NCBI RefSeq assembly: GCF_963259705.1
Contig: NC_081851.1
Location: forward strand, 11,506,145 to 11,570,144
DNA length: 64,000 nucleotides
From: Myotis daubentonii
Lineage: Eukaryota > Chordata > Mammalia > Chiroptera > Vespertilionidae
Direction of reading: 5' to 3'
Shown: piece by piece, positions 10,681-21,251 of the stretch
Layout of the letters: every line of letters starts with the position of its first letter
Position numbering within the stretch: the stretch's first letter is position 1
Position numbers and translations under genes: made by a program
The notes under the pieces: model-generated
Databases searched by the model: none
What the model was told of the DNA's origin: nothing
The model's input: the letters and a program-made list of their open reading frames with translations, nothing else

Positions 10681-10849
10681 GCTACTCGCCCCACATTCCA
10701 AATGGCTCCTCACCCCACATTCTAAACTGCTGTTTGCACCACATTCTAAACTGCTATTTGCTCCACATTCGAAAAAGGCTCTTTGCCACAAATTCTAAAC
10801 GGCTCTTGAGCCTGTATTCCTAACTGCTCTGGGACCCATATTCCAAAGG
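10681..10849. repeat. 24-bp minisatellite, seven units
   Basis: Seven head-to-tail units of 24 bases (one of 25) start with GCT at 10681, 10705, 10729, 10753, 10778, 10802 and 10826. The consensus is about gctcnttgccccacattcnaaact. Units are diverged (roughly 70-90% by eye), so the array is old. An eighth unit begins at 10850 and fades out. Confidence 0.85.
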
Positions 10850-11149
10850 GCTCTAGCAGGGAACACAGCTGGGTCAGGGGCTGTGGCAGCACCCGGCCAA
10901 TGCTAAGTGCTTTGGAATACACAAAAATTATGACACACTCCCTATGAAATTTAAAATCATTCTGGGCACATAAAATATGAGGAAATATAAAAGGTCTATG
11001 TCTACATCCTATGTACTTATAAATGTAACTTAACCACTTCAACATAATTTTGCCAATCTCCATTTTTAATTATTTTTTCCATCAGCCAAATTGCAGAAAT
11101 TTGATCAGTTCCTTTGAAGTAACCATTCGTTTTATGTTGTTAAGTCTGA

Positions 11150-11251
11150 CCTAGTAGCTCAGCTTGGGAGTTCTCTTTCCCATCACAGTGAACGGAGACC
11201 CTCCAGTTAGTAGTTCATACATTACAACGCCTAAACCCACCAGTCAGCTGC
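11150..11251 (-). pseudogene. RPS6KA5: RPS6KA5 (MSK1) kinase exon, frameshifted
   Basis: Minus strand after a good acceptor ('ttttgtag' then gcagctgac). Read across two single-base losses, the pieces ADWW, MYELLTGGSPFTV and NSQAE follow the MSK1 N-terminal kinase domain after the activation segment (DWWSLGVLMYELLTG in the family). In the actual frame there are stops. MSK1 is a nuclear Ser/Thr kinase acting downstream of ERK and p38. The exon order with 13932-13997 is correct for a minus-strand gene, and the 2.7-kb intron is kept, so this is an unprocessed copy. RPS6KA4 fits less well. Confidence 0.75.
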
Positions 11252-12305
11252 CTACAAAACGATTTGATAGAATATTAACTAGTAAGTAATTTAGAGGAAA
11301 GAAAAATGAACAAAATAAAGCTGCATATTTGGGAAATATTTTAACAAAAAGAGCCTGTGCATAGCTTTCTGTGCAAGGAGCATTAAACTAGCACATGCAA
11401 GAAAGACATTTAGAGAACAGATATGCAGGTATGTCAGAACAAATTTAAACATCTAGGTTGTCAATCAACGAACTAGAAGTGTTTTAATTATTTTCTAAAC
11501 TAGTAATCGTTTTATTTTGGTTAACTAAAAAATTTATTTTGATTTAAAATAAATTTAATTTTTTTAAGTAAATGAAATCTTTGGACTTATGATAGAGGGG
11601 GGGGCAAAGTACCAGTTAGGATTTTTAGTAACTATCCAGCTCCAATAAATATTACAAATTCCCTAAAGTCAAAGAACGAAAATGGGAAAAAAAAGCCCAC
11701 CTACAGGTGTTATTTTTTCATACTCACCTAAATCAATTCCTCTTATAAAACCTACCAAAAGTCTAACAGCCTTCATTTGTGGGAAGCATGATGAGATTTA
11801 AATAATGCAAAACAAAATGTGACCAAAATGGGAAACAAATTTATAAATGTAGTTACCTGAACTGAGAACACAGCAAATTACATATAACTTAGAGATTCTT
11901 GATAAATTTCTTTAATGATTATGCAAATCAGGATTTGAATAACGGTTGATTATATGAGCTTATGCCAATGAGATATTAACTGGATACTAAAATTTTAAAC
12001 TCTCTGCTTCCAAATTTCAGGGCCAAGGTTTCAGAGAAATGCAGCACAATTTATGGGACTAGAACTGTTTTAAAGAAAACACATAACAGTGACATAGAAA
12101 ACAGGGTCAGGCAGACTGAAACCACAAGAGTGAGTGCAAGCCAGGCACAGTGATGAGCACGTTGCACACATTATAGCTCATTCAATCAACTCAAAGGCCT
12201 CCAGGTGTTCCATCAACTCCCACTGACTTAGCTGAACTTTGGACCTCAGGTATGCAGAAATTCTAGGAGTAATATAAGGTGTTCTTTCCTGAAAACCGGT
12301 TCCAT
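11252..12305. other. AT-rich intron-like sequence
   Basis: I see no gene or recognisable repeat. It lies between the two RPS6KA5-like exons and is probably residual intron. Confidence 0.4.
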
Positions 12306-12464
12306 GCCATGGCTGCTATGGCTCAGTTGGCTGGAGCATCATTCCATACACTGAAAGGTTGTGGGTTTGATTCCAGTCAGGCCATATACCTAGGTTGTGG
12401 GTTCAATCCCCAGTCAGGGTGTATATGGGAGGCAACCGATCAATGTTGCTCTCTTACCTAAATG

Positions 12465-12518
<54 letters not shown>

Positions 12519-12575
12519 TCTGCCTCTCTATCTCTTCCCCCTCCCCTCTAAAATCAATAAGCATATCCTCGGGTT
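12306..12575 (+). repeat. Ves SINE with (CT)n expansion
   Basis: Head 'ggctcagttggctggagcat', two 'ttcnatcccagtcagg' modules and 'gaggcaaccgatcaatgttg', then a pure CT run at 12467-12514 and the tail 'aaatcaataagcatatcc'. This is a complete Ves layout. Confidence 0.92.
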
Positions 12576-12714
12576 AGAATGAAAAGAAAATGGTTCTATT
12601 AAATCTTAGAAAACTTAGAAAGTAATTTTCAAATTTTAATAGTTATAAATTCCTATCAAAATCCCTTACTTGGAGAAAGTTATTAATAAAGCAAAAGTGT
12701 TAACAACTGGACAG

Positions 12715-12945
12715 CCCTAACTGGTTTGGCTCAGTGGATGGAAGTCGGCCTGCGGACTAAAGGATCCCTCTCTGGTTAGATTCCAGTCAAGGGCATATAT
12801 CTTGGCCGCAGGCCCGATCCCCAGTAGGGGACGTGCAGGAGGCGGCTGGTTGATGTTTTTCTCTCGTCGATGTTTCTAACTCTCTGTCCCTTTCCCTTCC
12901 TCTTTGTAATATCCATAAAATATATACATTTTTAAAAAGATAAAG
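12715..12945 (+). repeat. Ves SINE with target-site duplication
   Basis: It starts 'ccctaactggtttggctcag' and ends in an A-rich tail. The direct repeat aactggacag flanks it at 12705-12714 and 12946-12955, which fixes both edges and shows L1-type target-primed insertion. Confidence 0.95.
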
Positions 12946-13089
12946 AACTGGACAGGTGTGTACCCTTTCATTCATGAAATAAAAATATGTGACCTAGATT
13001 TTATAACATAATTACTTAGAAAGCCTCTTCCCAGCCTTCATTTTGCAAATACAAAGAAAGTGGGAAGGAAAAAATTGAGCTCTTTAGAG

Positions 13090-13158
13090 CAGCAGTTGCC
13101 AACCTTTTGGACCTCACGGACCACCAGTGGTCTGTGGGCCACTGGTTGGTGACTGTTG
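13090..13158. mobile_element. hAT-type MITE, 69 bp
   Basis: An almost fully palindromic element: ends cagcagttgccaacc and, inverted, caacagtcaccaacc. It is flanked by the 8-bp direct repeat ctttagag (13082-13089 and 13159-13166), as expected of hAT transposition. It has no coding capacity and would have been moved in trans. Confidence 0.85.
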
Positions 13159-13166
13159 CTTTAGAG

Positions 13167-13931
13167 GGCTTAGGAAAACAGAGACTATCTTGGATTTTCT
13201 TTCTCCAAGGAGTGTTACAATGATTATTTCTGTGGGAGAGATAATCAACAAAGTTTCCAGTATGTCTACAAAGTTAAAAGCACAATTGGAAATAAAAAAT
13301 AAGAAAGATTCCTTTTTCAATGCCCTCTTACAAAGCAAATATCAACCTAAGGTGACACAGCCAACTATATGTCCCATGTATTTTTCTAACAAAAATCAAT
13401 AATGCCTAAAAGCGCTGTCCAAAATCATCAAGCGCGACTCAGACAGGAGCAGTGGACAGTCTGCGCATTCAGTGACTCCTCTGCACTGTGCTGTGGCTCA
13501 GCTGAGTCCTAAAAGAGCAGGCCCCATGCAACAGAAAATGAATGATTTTGGTTTTATATAGAGTTACCAGTGGTGCTTTGCTCAAGATACAGATTCTTTT
13601 CATGGAGATAATGTAAAAATTATTATATGAAGAATTAGTTGCTTTTGAAGTTTCCTTTAACAAAGTGTTACTCTATAAAACAAAAGATGATCCTCAGCAG
13701 TAAACCTTGAAAAAAGGGAAATCCAGAATGTCCTAACCTTTCTATTATCTTTTCCCTCACAACCCTAGATACCATAATGTGTTCATGTATACAAAGCAAA
13801 GGAGAGAAAAGGTAAAGATAAGGCAACACCCGAAAGAGGACTCTGTTAAAAACTCTACCTAAGTTATTAAATAGGATTCTTATTATACAGTTTATAGCGA
13901 TATATAAAGATGTGTCAAAAACAGAACATAC
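13167..13931. other. Unassigned, probable RPS6KA5 intron remnant
   Basis: AT-rich with no recognisable frame or repeat. It lies within the presumed intron between the two MSK1-like exons. Confidence 0.3.
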
Positions 13932-13997
13932 CTTGTCATGTCCTGAATCTCCACCTCTGACAGTATCTGGTGCCATTTGTTCAATAGTGCCACAGAA
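13932..13997 (-). pseudogene. RPS6KA5: RPS6KA5 (MSK1) activation-segment exon
   Basis: On the minus strand the frame reads FCGTIEQMAPDTVRGGDSGH then DK, directly before a donor gtatgt. The MSK1 sequence here is CGTIEYMAPDIVRGGDSGHDK, so the match is near complete, including the APD that replaces the kinase APE. Two changes stand out: Y to Q in GTIEYM and I to T. I see no clean acceptor at the exon's 5' edge. With the frameshifted next exon at 11150-11251, this is a decayed, intron-bearing copy. Earlier exons are not visible; Helitron sequence begins at 14082. Confidence 0.8.
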
Positions 13998-14081
13998 CAA
14001 ACACAACAAATCGAAGAGGTATGACAGGCAACAGTTTCTGGTGGGAGATAGGAAATTTTGTAGGTCATATTTTATGAACTA

Positions 14082-14353
14082 CTAGTGGCCTGAGCCAGGT
14101 CTGAACCCTCTCACAGTCTGGGGCTCCCTGTGGGCAGCTGACAGCCTTAGCTTTGCTGCAAAGGCGGGCTCCTGCCACTGCCACTGCCCCTGCACTCGCC
14201 AGCTCTGAGCCAGGCTACTGGCTGAGCTGCTCCCCCTGTGGGAGCCCACTGACCACCAGAAGGCAGCTCCTGTGTTGAGCATTTGCCCCCTGGTGGTCAG
14301 TGCGTGTCACAGCATCATAGCTTGGTCTTTCTGCCATTAGGTCAATTTGCATA
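14082..14353 (-). mobile_element. HeliBat-type Helitron, degraded
   Basis: On the plus strand it starts A|CTAG (14081-14085), the inverse of a Helitron 3' end. It contains 'ccctggtggtcagtgcgtgt', the inverse of the 5'-proximal 'cactgaccaccaggg' motif shared by the Helitrons at 24447 and 26722, and ends near 'tttgcatat'. The terminal hairpin is eroded. Confidence 0.75.
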
Positions 14354-14541
14354 TAGGCCCGGTGCACAAAAATTTGTGCACTCGGGTGGGTCCCTCAGCC
14401 CACCCTGTGCCCTCTCGCAATCTGGGGCCCCTTGGGGGCCCCTTCCCCTGGCTGCTGGCACCAGTTTTCCTCCGGTGCCCGGAACCCAGGCCTTCGCTCT
14501 TCGCTGGGAGGGGCCCACACGGTGGGCGAGGGGCTTAGCTC
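14354..14541 (-). mobile_element. HeliBat-type Helitron 3' part
   Basis: It carries the terminal palindrome gtgcacaaaaatttgtgcac at 14362-14381, then the GC-rich body 'gtccctcagcccaccctg'. It abuts the preceding Helitron head to tail. Its body fades at about 14541; the matching 5' end may be that at 16784 (see findings). Confidence 0.8.
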
Positions 14542-14599
14542 TTTTAAAAATACTTCTGAATGTTTGGTAAATAACCCTGTAGGAATCTACTTTCTGAAA

Positions 14600-14782
14600 C
14601 ATGCTGGTTGTTAAGGGCTGGTTTGGGTAATCAACAAAATGTATGTTAAAATCCTAATCCCCAGAACCTCAGAATGTACCTGTATATGGAGATAAGATCT
14701 TTAAAGAGGGGATTACATTAAATTGTGGCAGTTGCAGTGGGACCCTTAGCCCATCTCACTGAAGTCCTTATAAGAAGAGGAA
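14600..14782 (+). repeat. MaLR-type LTR fragment
   Basis: 'atcctaatccccagaacctc', 'agaatgtacctgtatatgga' and 'gtccttataagaagagg' resemble the internal part of MLT1/MST-like LTRs of ERVL-MaLR elements. Ends are missing. The subfamily is not determined. Confidence 0.5.
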
Positions 14783-15983
14783 TGTTGGGGTCCAGCCCCA
14801 GCAGGTCCAGGGGTTCCCAAAGAAGGAATGACACAGAGGCAGCATTCAGGTTATCATCATAGCCAGGTTCTCTTTTTATTGTCCTGTTACATCTATATTT
14901 ATACTATTTGATCCTATAAACATGCCTCTGTAAGCTTTTTTTTTTTTTGCATCGGGTCCATTTATTGGGAGGTCAGTCAAAGGGGGAGCTGGCTAGGGTG
15001 GGGTAGGGCAGCAGCTTGTCTGGCCCCCGAGAAACCCAATTTAAGTCCAGAGCCTCGAGGGCTTAGAAGCCAAAGTCTTCCTCCACCTTTATCTGCACAG
15101 GGGGCCAGCTCCGGAGTCAGCGGGACTCCTGCCCAGTGCCCTTCCTATGTCACTCGCTGCCTCTTCCAACTGCTGGGCCCCTCGCCAGGGGCCGGGCTGC
15201 TGGCTTCTGTGGGCGCTGGCGTCCTCCTGGGCGGGGACAGCCCCTCTTTCTCTGGAGGCTCGTTCTCAGCGTTGCCTGGGTTGGGGGCGTCTCTGCCCTG
15301 GCTGCCCTCGTCCTCCAGTAAGATGGTGAACTGGCTGGCCCGGTAGTTGTCACTGTAGGAGTCCAGCACCTTCATGAGGAACCTCCGCTCCTGCTGGAGT
15401 CTCCATGTTATCCTCTATATCTGATGGAGCCTGTTCAGGACCCACTCCTTCGCCTGCTCAATCTCCCTGCAGTGCCGATCCAGCGCCTGGTACTTCCTGT
15501 TGGTGCCGCCCTTGCTGGCCTCAGGCTGCCTCCTCCTCTTCGTCTAGCTCCTGGAGGCTGGAGCTGCCCAGACCCCCAGACACGAACTCCACTTCGGTCT
15601 CAAGCTCGCTCTCCAGGATGCGACCACCTTCAGCGGAGGCAGCGCCAGCTCCCAGCCGGGAGGTGCTGAGAACTCCTCAAAGCCCACAGCTGCCATGGAC
15701 CCCTCTCTCTGCTCCAGCTCCATTTCTCCCTGGCTCCCGACGCAGAACTTCCAACCTTGCAAGCCTCTAGTTTAAAGTGGCTTGCGAAACTACAGCCCAT
15801 CAGATTTCACAGCCAGGCACCCAGGCCCTGGCCACTAAGCCTCCTGGGAGTTGTAGTTCTCTATTTCCGGCTTGCCTCCCTCGCCCCACCCCCACCCCAG
15901 TCCCAACTGAAAGGCCCTGCTGGCTGGTCTAACCCTGTGGCCAGGCATCTGAGTCACCTCGGGTCTTTATTCCTGTCCCGACA
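14783..15983 (+). repeat. LTR interrupted by a retrocopy
   Basis: It opens TGTTGGGGTCCAGCCCC and closes cctgtcccgaca: imperfect inverted ends (TGTTGGG/CCCGACA) typical of an LTR. The middle is replaced by the TFPT retrocopy (about 14939-15872). The remaining LTR is about 265 bases. I see no flanking target duplication, and no internal retroviral region adjoins. Confidence 0.5.
14939..15872 (-). pseudogene. TFPT: TFPT processed pseudogene
   Basis: TFPT (INO80F) is a nuclear subunit of the INO80 chromatin-remodelling complex. On the minus strand the start is at about 15723 ([18 protein letters not shown]), the middle is at 15375-15145 ([38 protein letters not shown]), and the end reads IKVEEDFGF-stop, then LLPYPTLAS. 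Frames shift between these blocks and a premature stop follows EDFGF. No introns are present. A 3' AATAAA and an A-tail (the T-run at 14939-14949 on the plus strand) mark L1-mediated retrocopying. The 5' UTR extends to an ETS-like 'ccggaaatag' near 15870, probably the parental start site. Confidence 0.92.
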
Positions 15984-15989
15984 CCACGC

Positions 15990-16784
15990 CATCTGACCAT
16001 GGAGACTCTCCTCTTGCGAGGCCCCTGGGTCTCCTTCTGAGTATCCTCAGCCCAGGTACTGGATTGCGTGCCCCAGCAGCGATACAGCCCTGGTGCCTGG
16101 GTCTCCTTCTGGGGCCTGGCTGTATCGCCCCCGGACCGGATGGCGTGCCCCAGCTGCGACGCAGCCCCGGGCCCTGGGTCTCCTCAGCTTGGGCACCGGA
16201 TTGCGTGCCCCAGCGGCAAAAACAGCCCCGGAACCTGGGTCTCCTTCTGGGTCTCCTCAGCCCAGGCACTGGATTGCGTACCACAGCTGCAACTCAGCCC
16301 CGGGCCCTGGGTCTCCTTCTGGGGCCTGGCTGCATCGCCCCTGGGGTCCAGATGGTGTCCCCAGGCAGCTATGCAGCCTGGCCTCTGGCCCCGCCTCTGG
16401 GTGTTCTCCCATCACTGGTGATCAGTGATCTGAGAAGCCAGGCAGACATCCGCCTCTTCCCTGCCCCACCCAGCTTCTCCCATTACTGGCCCAGGTCCGG
16501 CAAAGGTGGCCAGGTTCTCTTATCACAGAAGCCAGCAAAGGAGGCCTGGCTTCTCCGAGCAAAGGCAGCTGGGTTCTCTGGCTCTTGGCTGCCGCCTGGG
16601 TTTCCGATTGCAGTCAGCAGCAAGCAGCTTCTTCCCTCCTTCCCCTTTCGCCTCCCAGCATTGCGCCTATGTTGGCAGTTAACCGCTATCTTGGCTGACA
16701 GTTAATTTGCATATAGCCCTGATTAGCCAATGAAAAGGGTATCGTCGTACGCCAATTACCATTTTTCTCTTTTATTAGATAGGA
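15990..16784 (-). mobile_element. HeliBat-type Helitron, 5' portion
   Basis: On the minus strand the 5' end is TCCTATCTAATAAAAGAG, then 'ggtaattggcgtacgacgat' and 'gcaaattaactgtcagcc'. This matches the 5' end of the Helitron at 42162. The base outside is T on the plus strand (A on the minus strand), as expected at an A|T target. The body contains a ~70-bp tandem repeat. The 3' end is not found here. Confidence 0.8.
16025..16380. repeat. ~70-bp tandem repeat within Helitron
   Basis: 'ctgggtctcc' recurs at 16025, 16097, 16174, 16235 and 16307 (spacing 61-77). Each unit also has a variant of 'ggattgcgtgccccagc' and 'cagccccgg'. Units vary by small internal indels. Confidence 0.8.
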
Positions 16785-16934
16785 TGATATAAAAAGACTA
16801 GGATAACATAGCTAATTCTATTGTGATTACTATTTATTGTAGCACCTAAAAATGAATAAATGAAACACAAACCATGTTTTATTTTTATTTATATATGTAT
16901 ATATCATAATTAAGTATTTTTAATATATTTATTA

Positions 16935-16990
16935 GCATCTACCTATGACACCAGGAGGTCTCAGTTTGATTACAGTCAGGGCACATCTAA
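16935..16990 (+). repeat. Ves SINE fragment
   Basis: 'agcatctacctatgacacca' and 'gattacagtcagggcacat' match the SINE head. It is truncated where the HAL1-like element begins. Confidence 0.55.
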
Positions 16991-16997
16991 ATATCCT

Positions 16998-19160
16998 TTT
17001 TTTTATTTTTAGGAAAATCTTTATTGCTGAGAGCATTACAGATGCCCCCCTTTGCCTTCCAGGGCCCCCATCCACCCAGATCCCACCCCACTCCAGACCT
17101 TCACCACCCTATTGTCTGTGTCCTTAGGTAATGACATATGCATATAAGATTTTTCCTTAATATCTTCCCATACCCCTCTCACTCCTTTCCTCTGAGATTT
17201 GTCAGTCTGTTCTGTTTCCATGCCTCTGATTCTATTTTATTCATCAGTTTATTTTGTTCATTAGATTTCTTGTTCATTTATTTTGATTTTTAAATTCAAT
17301 TGCTGATAGATATGTATTTATTGCCATTTTGTTGTTCATATTTTTTCTTTTTTTCTTCTGCCTCTTCTTCTTCTTTCAGAATACCCTTCAACATTTCATG
17401 TAATACTGGCTTGGTGGGGATGAAGACTTTTAGCTTTTTCTTGTCTGTGAAGCTCTTTATCTGATGTTCAATTCTAAATGATAGCTTTGCTGGGTAGAGT
17501 AACCTTGGTTATAGGTTCTTGCTATTCATCACTTTCGTAATTTCTTGCCACTCCCTTCTGGCCTGCAAAGTTTCTGTTGAGAAATCAGCTGACAGTCATA
17601 TGAGTACTCCCTTGTAGGTAACTAATTGCTTTTCTCTTGCTGCTTTTAAAATCCTCTCTTTTTCTTTAACGGTTGGCATTTTAATTACGATGTGGACCTC
17701 TTTGGATTCATCTTGTTTGGGACTTACTGTGTTTCCTGAACTTGTAAGACTATTTCTTTCACCATGTGGGGGAAGTTTTCTGTCATTATATATTCAAATA
17801 GGTTTTCAAGATATTGCTCTCTCTTTATTCTCCTTCTAGAACCACCATAATGGGAATGTTGGTACACTGGAAGTTGTCCCAGAGGCTCCTTACATTATCT
17901 TCATACCTTTTTATTCTTTTCCCTTTTGTTCTTCTTATTAGGTGCCTTTTGCTTCCTCATGTTCCAAATCATTTATTTGATTCTCAGAATCCTCTATTCT
18001 ACTGTTGAATTCCTGTAAATTATTCTTTATTTCAGTTAGTATATGCTTAATTTCTCACTGGTCCTATTTTTATGTCTTTGGCATTCTCACCGAGATCCTT
18101 GAAAGTCTTATTAAGTCCCTTGAATCTCTCAATAATTCCCTTAAAGCTCTCATTAAGTCCCTTGAAACTCTCATTAAGATCTTTGAGTGACCTTAGAACT
18201 ATTTTTTTGAACACTGTCTCCAGGAGTTTGCTTACTTCCATTTCTTTCATTTGTGACATGTTTCATTGTCTCTGTACTTTGGCAGCTTCCCTGTATCTGT
18301 GTTTGTTTCTATGTATTAGGTTAGAACTACTATGTCTCCTGGAATTGGTAGAGATAACTTGTATATTAGGTTTCCTGTAGGGCCTAGTGGCTCAGACTCC
18401 CCAGTCACCTGAGAGGGCATTCTAGGTGTGCTCCTGTGTGGGCTGTGTGCACAGTCTTGTTGTAGTTGAGAATTGACTGCTATTGCTATCACTGGGAGGA
18501 ATTGATTTCCAGGCTGATGGGCTGTGAGGACCAGCTGCATCCCAAATGGAAGAGCTTCTGTGCAGGAGACACCCATATGGAACAGGACTTGTTTCAGTGG
18601 GGCTTTGGTGCTCACTGAGTCAGCTCCTTGAGTGTGTTGCTTGTGGGTGTGCAGAGCTGTAATCTGTTATGGTATGAAGCTGTCCTCCAGATTCATTGGC
18701 TTTGGGGCCTCCAGGAGGTGCAAAGTCAGCCACTGCCTGGGGCCACCTAGCAGGAGCTACAGAGAGATCTGCAGATGGCTGCTATTTGTTTTGGGCTAGG
18801 AAGTGCCCAGGCAAGACCCAGCTGTAAAGCAAAACAGGCTGGTGCTAGTGCAGAGTCTTCGGCCTTTTATTGATAGGTTCGATGCCAGCTGCTGCTTGTT
18901 TGAGATTCTAGCAAAGTCTGAATGAATCCTGAGCCATGATAGGCCACTCATATGGAAAATTGGCTACAACCAGCTTGGGTAGGGCTGCAAATTGGATGGG
19001 GTGAGGTCTCAGGGAATAACCAGGGTGGAGAAAACAGTGAGAGTCACGCTGATGGAAACTCAGATATGGCTGCCAGTCAGCTTTGTGACTGGGGAGGTCC
19101 CAGCACAGGAACAATGAACCTTGCAAGCACACACTTGACAATCATGCTGGCAAGTTACTC
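16998..19160 (-). mobile_element. ORF1-only L1 (HAL1-like), 5' truncated
   Basis: The T-run at 16998 is the A-tail. Next come a ~330-base 3' end, an ORF1 remnant and a GC-richer 5' UTR (18290-19160). No endonuclease or reverse transcriptase lies between ORF1 and the 3' end. The element at 38487-41095 has the same ORF1-to-3'-end junction, so this is a family structure and not a private deletion. Half-LINEs of this type are known in mammals as HAL1 and need L1 proteins in trans. Confidence 0.8.
17340..18259 (-). pseudogene. HAL1-like ORF1 remnant
   Basis: It starts at MSQMKEMEVSKLLE (18259 downward) with a coiled coil built from near-perfect heptads (LNESFKG, LNESFKG, IIERFKG, LNKTFKD, LGENAKD), encoded by 21-bp repeats at about 18100-18190. 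Downstream, broken frames follow the L1 ORF1 RNA-binding region. L1 ORF1 proteins are trimeric RNA chaperones. Several stops and frameshifts disable it. Confidence 0.75.
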
Positions 19161-19227
19161 TCAGGGATCCTTCTTTTCAACAAAATTGGATGTTTATTTT
19201 GAAAGAGTCAGTACTTTAAAAATTAAT

Positions 19228-19440
19228 GCATAAGTCGGGCCAGTGTCGCTCAGTGGTTGAACATTCCACTATAAACCAGGAGGTCACAGTTCAATTCCAG
19301 TCAGGGCACATGCCCAGGGTTTCTGGCTCAATTGCCAATAGGGGGCATGCAGGAGGTAACCCATCAGCTATTCTTTCTCATCATTGATGTTTCTATCTCC
19401 CTCTCCCTTTCTCTCTGAAGTCAACAAAAATATATTAAAA
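19228..19440 (+). repeat. Ves SINE
   Basis: 'ggccagtgtcgctcagtggt', 'ttcaattccagtcagggcac', 'gcaggaggtaacccatcagc', then a CT-rich tail and 'caacaaaaatatatta'. A full-length layout. Confidence 0.88.
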
Positions 19441-20439
19441 TTAACACATAGATATACATATGATATGGTGTACACTACCACAGGGCATAATCTTTTCAAA
19501 CCAGCCTGAGGGTACAGTATTGATGCACAACAGCATGGACTGGTGAATGAAGCACAGAGCAATTTGCCACAGCTCTCAAATCTCCCCTGTAAGTACACCC
19601 CCTCGTCTCCTACAAGGTGGTGTGCTTTGGCCAGCAGCCATCTGGTCCCCTGGCAAAATAGCACTGTTAGAAGTGTTCAAACGCATCTGTCTGTAACGCT
19701 GCACAACAATGCATATCTAATAGCACTCATTCTGAAATGCAGGCTGAGACTGGAGGAGGAAGAGGTAGAAGTAGGATGACTTGGATTGATGTCAACGGTC
19801 CAGTCAGGAAGTGAGACCTAGACCTGGAGGAACACAGCTGTGCCGGACAACTAGCATGTGTGACCAGCCACTCAGACACTTGATGGGAAAGGTTTGAACA
19901 TTGGGGAACAAAAGCCGGAAAAAGAAAATGGGGGGAGAGCAGATTAGTGGGGGCTAGTTAAAGTGTGGGTGCAGGTGAGCTCAACAGGATATACATGTGT
20001 CACTGACAAAATGCAAACACTAAACACCAATGGGCAGGATGGTACGATGACTTCACAGAGGCCAGCTCCTATAGACTTGGAATATTCTTTAGTTAATAAA
20101 TAAATGTAACCTGTAAACTCCCCATTTGAGCCCCTTCACTAAAGATAAACCTGAAGTGCCACTATATTATGTTCAAATATAACTTAAAAAAGGGAAATTA
20201 GAATTCTTTAGATATCAAGAAAAAAATCATTCATAAAAGGCACTCAGGTTGGATGTTTTGAACACACGAATGGGATTATTTTATTATATCAAATTTTCTC
20301 AAATTTTAAATTCATTTGATGTCTTCAAAATAAAATATAACTTAATATAGCATTTAAAAATAGCAATGCCGTTTATGTTACTGAAGTTATTTAAGCACAT
20401 ACATTCATTCGATGGGATTTTAACACAAATCAGCAGAGA
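19441..20439. other. Unassigned stretch
   Basis: No family recognised. A short plus-strand frame at 19543 ends in a donor-like 'cctgtaagtac', but it matches nothing I know. Confidence 0.25.
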
Positions 20440-21240
20440 CCTGGTTTTATTTTTAAGTGACTCAAGAGCCATTCAGTGACTGGCGCCAAGGGCTTTGTGC
20501 CCCGCTCATCCCGGGAGGCCCTTCCTGGCCCCACAGCACTGGAGTTCCATGGGCGCAGCGTCGGGAGAGCTCCTCGCTGGGCACAGGCTTCAGGGGCTGC
20601 CCTGGGCTGAGGCGCCGCAATGGCTTCCCTGGAACCCTCATTGCTGGTGCCCTTCACACCACGAGTGAAGGTGAAGTGAGGAGTGGCCATAACCTCCCGT
20701 GTTCCCGTCAGTGAACTGACCTGCTAGGTGGTCAGGCCCATGGCTGTCCCCGCACCTCCCTGCAATCCTGTCCTGGTCAGAACCGTGTGGCTGTGGGGGG
20801 TCCCAGTCTGACACGGGGGGGGGGGCGCTGGGAAACTGGATCCACACGGGCTCGAGGAAGGCCAGGGCTCCATCACACTCTGCAGGGATCAGCGGGCCTG
20901 GCGAGGTGAGGAGGGAGGGAACCCCGACCTTAGAAGGCGGCTCCCTAAGCAGCTGGTGCCCGCAGAGCGGGGGGGCCCGCCGGGAGGGCCAAGCCTGGCC
21001 TGCCCTGCTCTGCCCGGCCCTGGCCACCTTCTGGGGGAGGGAACGGACCACCTGCAATGGGCGCTGCTCCGCCACAGGGCTGGCCCCGAAGGCACCAGCA
21101 CGGACTCCTCACCGCGGGCTTAGCCGCTCCAGGGCTCCAGGGCCCCGACCGCCGCCTTCTGTGCTCCAGCCCATGCCTGCCTCGCGCTTCCTGAGGCCAT
21201 GAGCACTGGAAAGCCACCATCTTCCAGAGACAGGGACTCC
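20440..21240. other. GC-rich, CpG-containing stretch
   Basis: Long open frames on both strands (for example 20638-21075 minus) are what GC-rich sequence gives by chance. Donor-like 'cgaggtgagga' lies near 20900. It could be a degraded CpG island or gene 5' end. No protein is recognised. Confidence 0.3.
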
Positions 21241-21251
21241 AACTTCAGGCA

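Noticed and set aside
12306..12420. A tRNA gene
   Set aside because: A- and B-box-like segments are present but the cloverleaf is degenerate and the tail is SINE-type; it is the head of a Ves SINE.
20638..21075. A 145-codon minus-strand frame in GC-rich DNA
   Set aside because: No recognisable domain, overlapping frames on both strands, and few stops are expected at this GC content.
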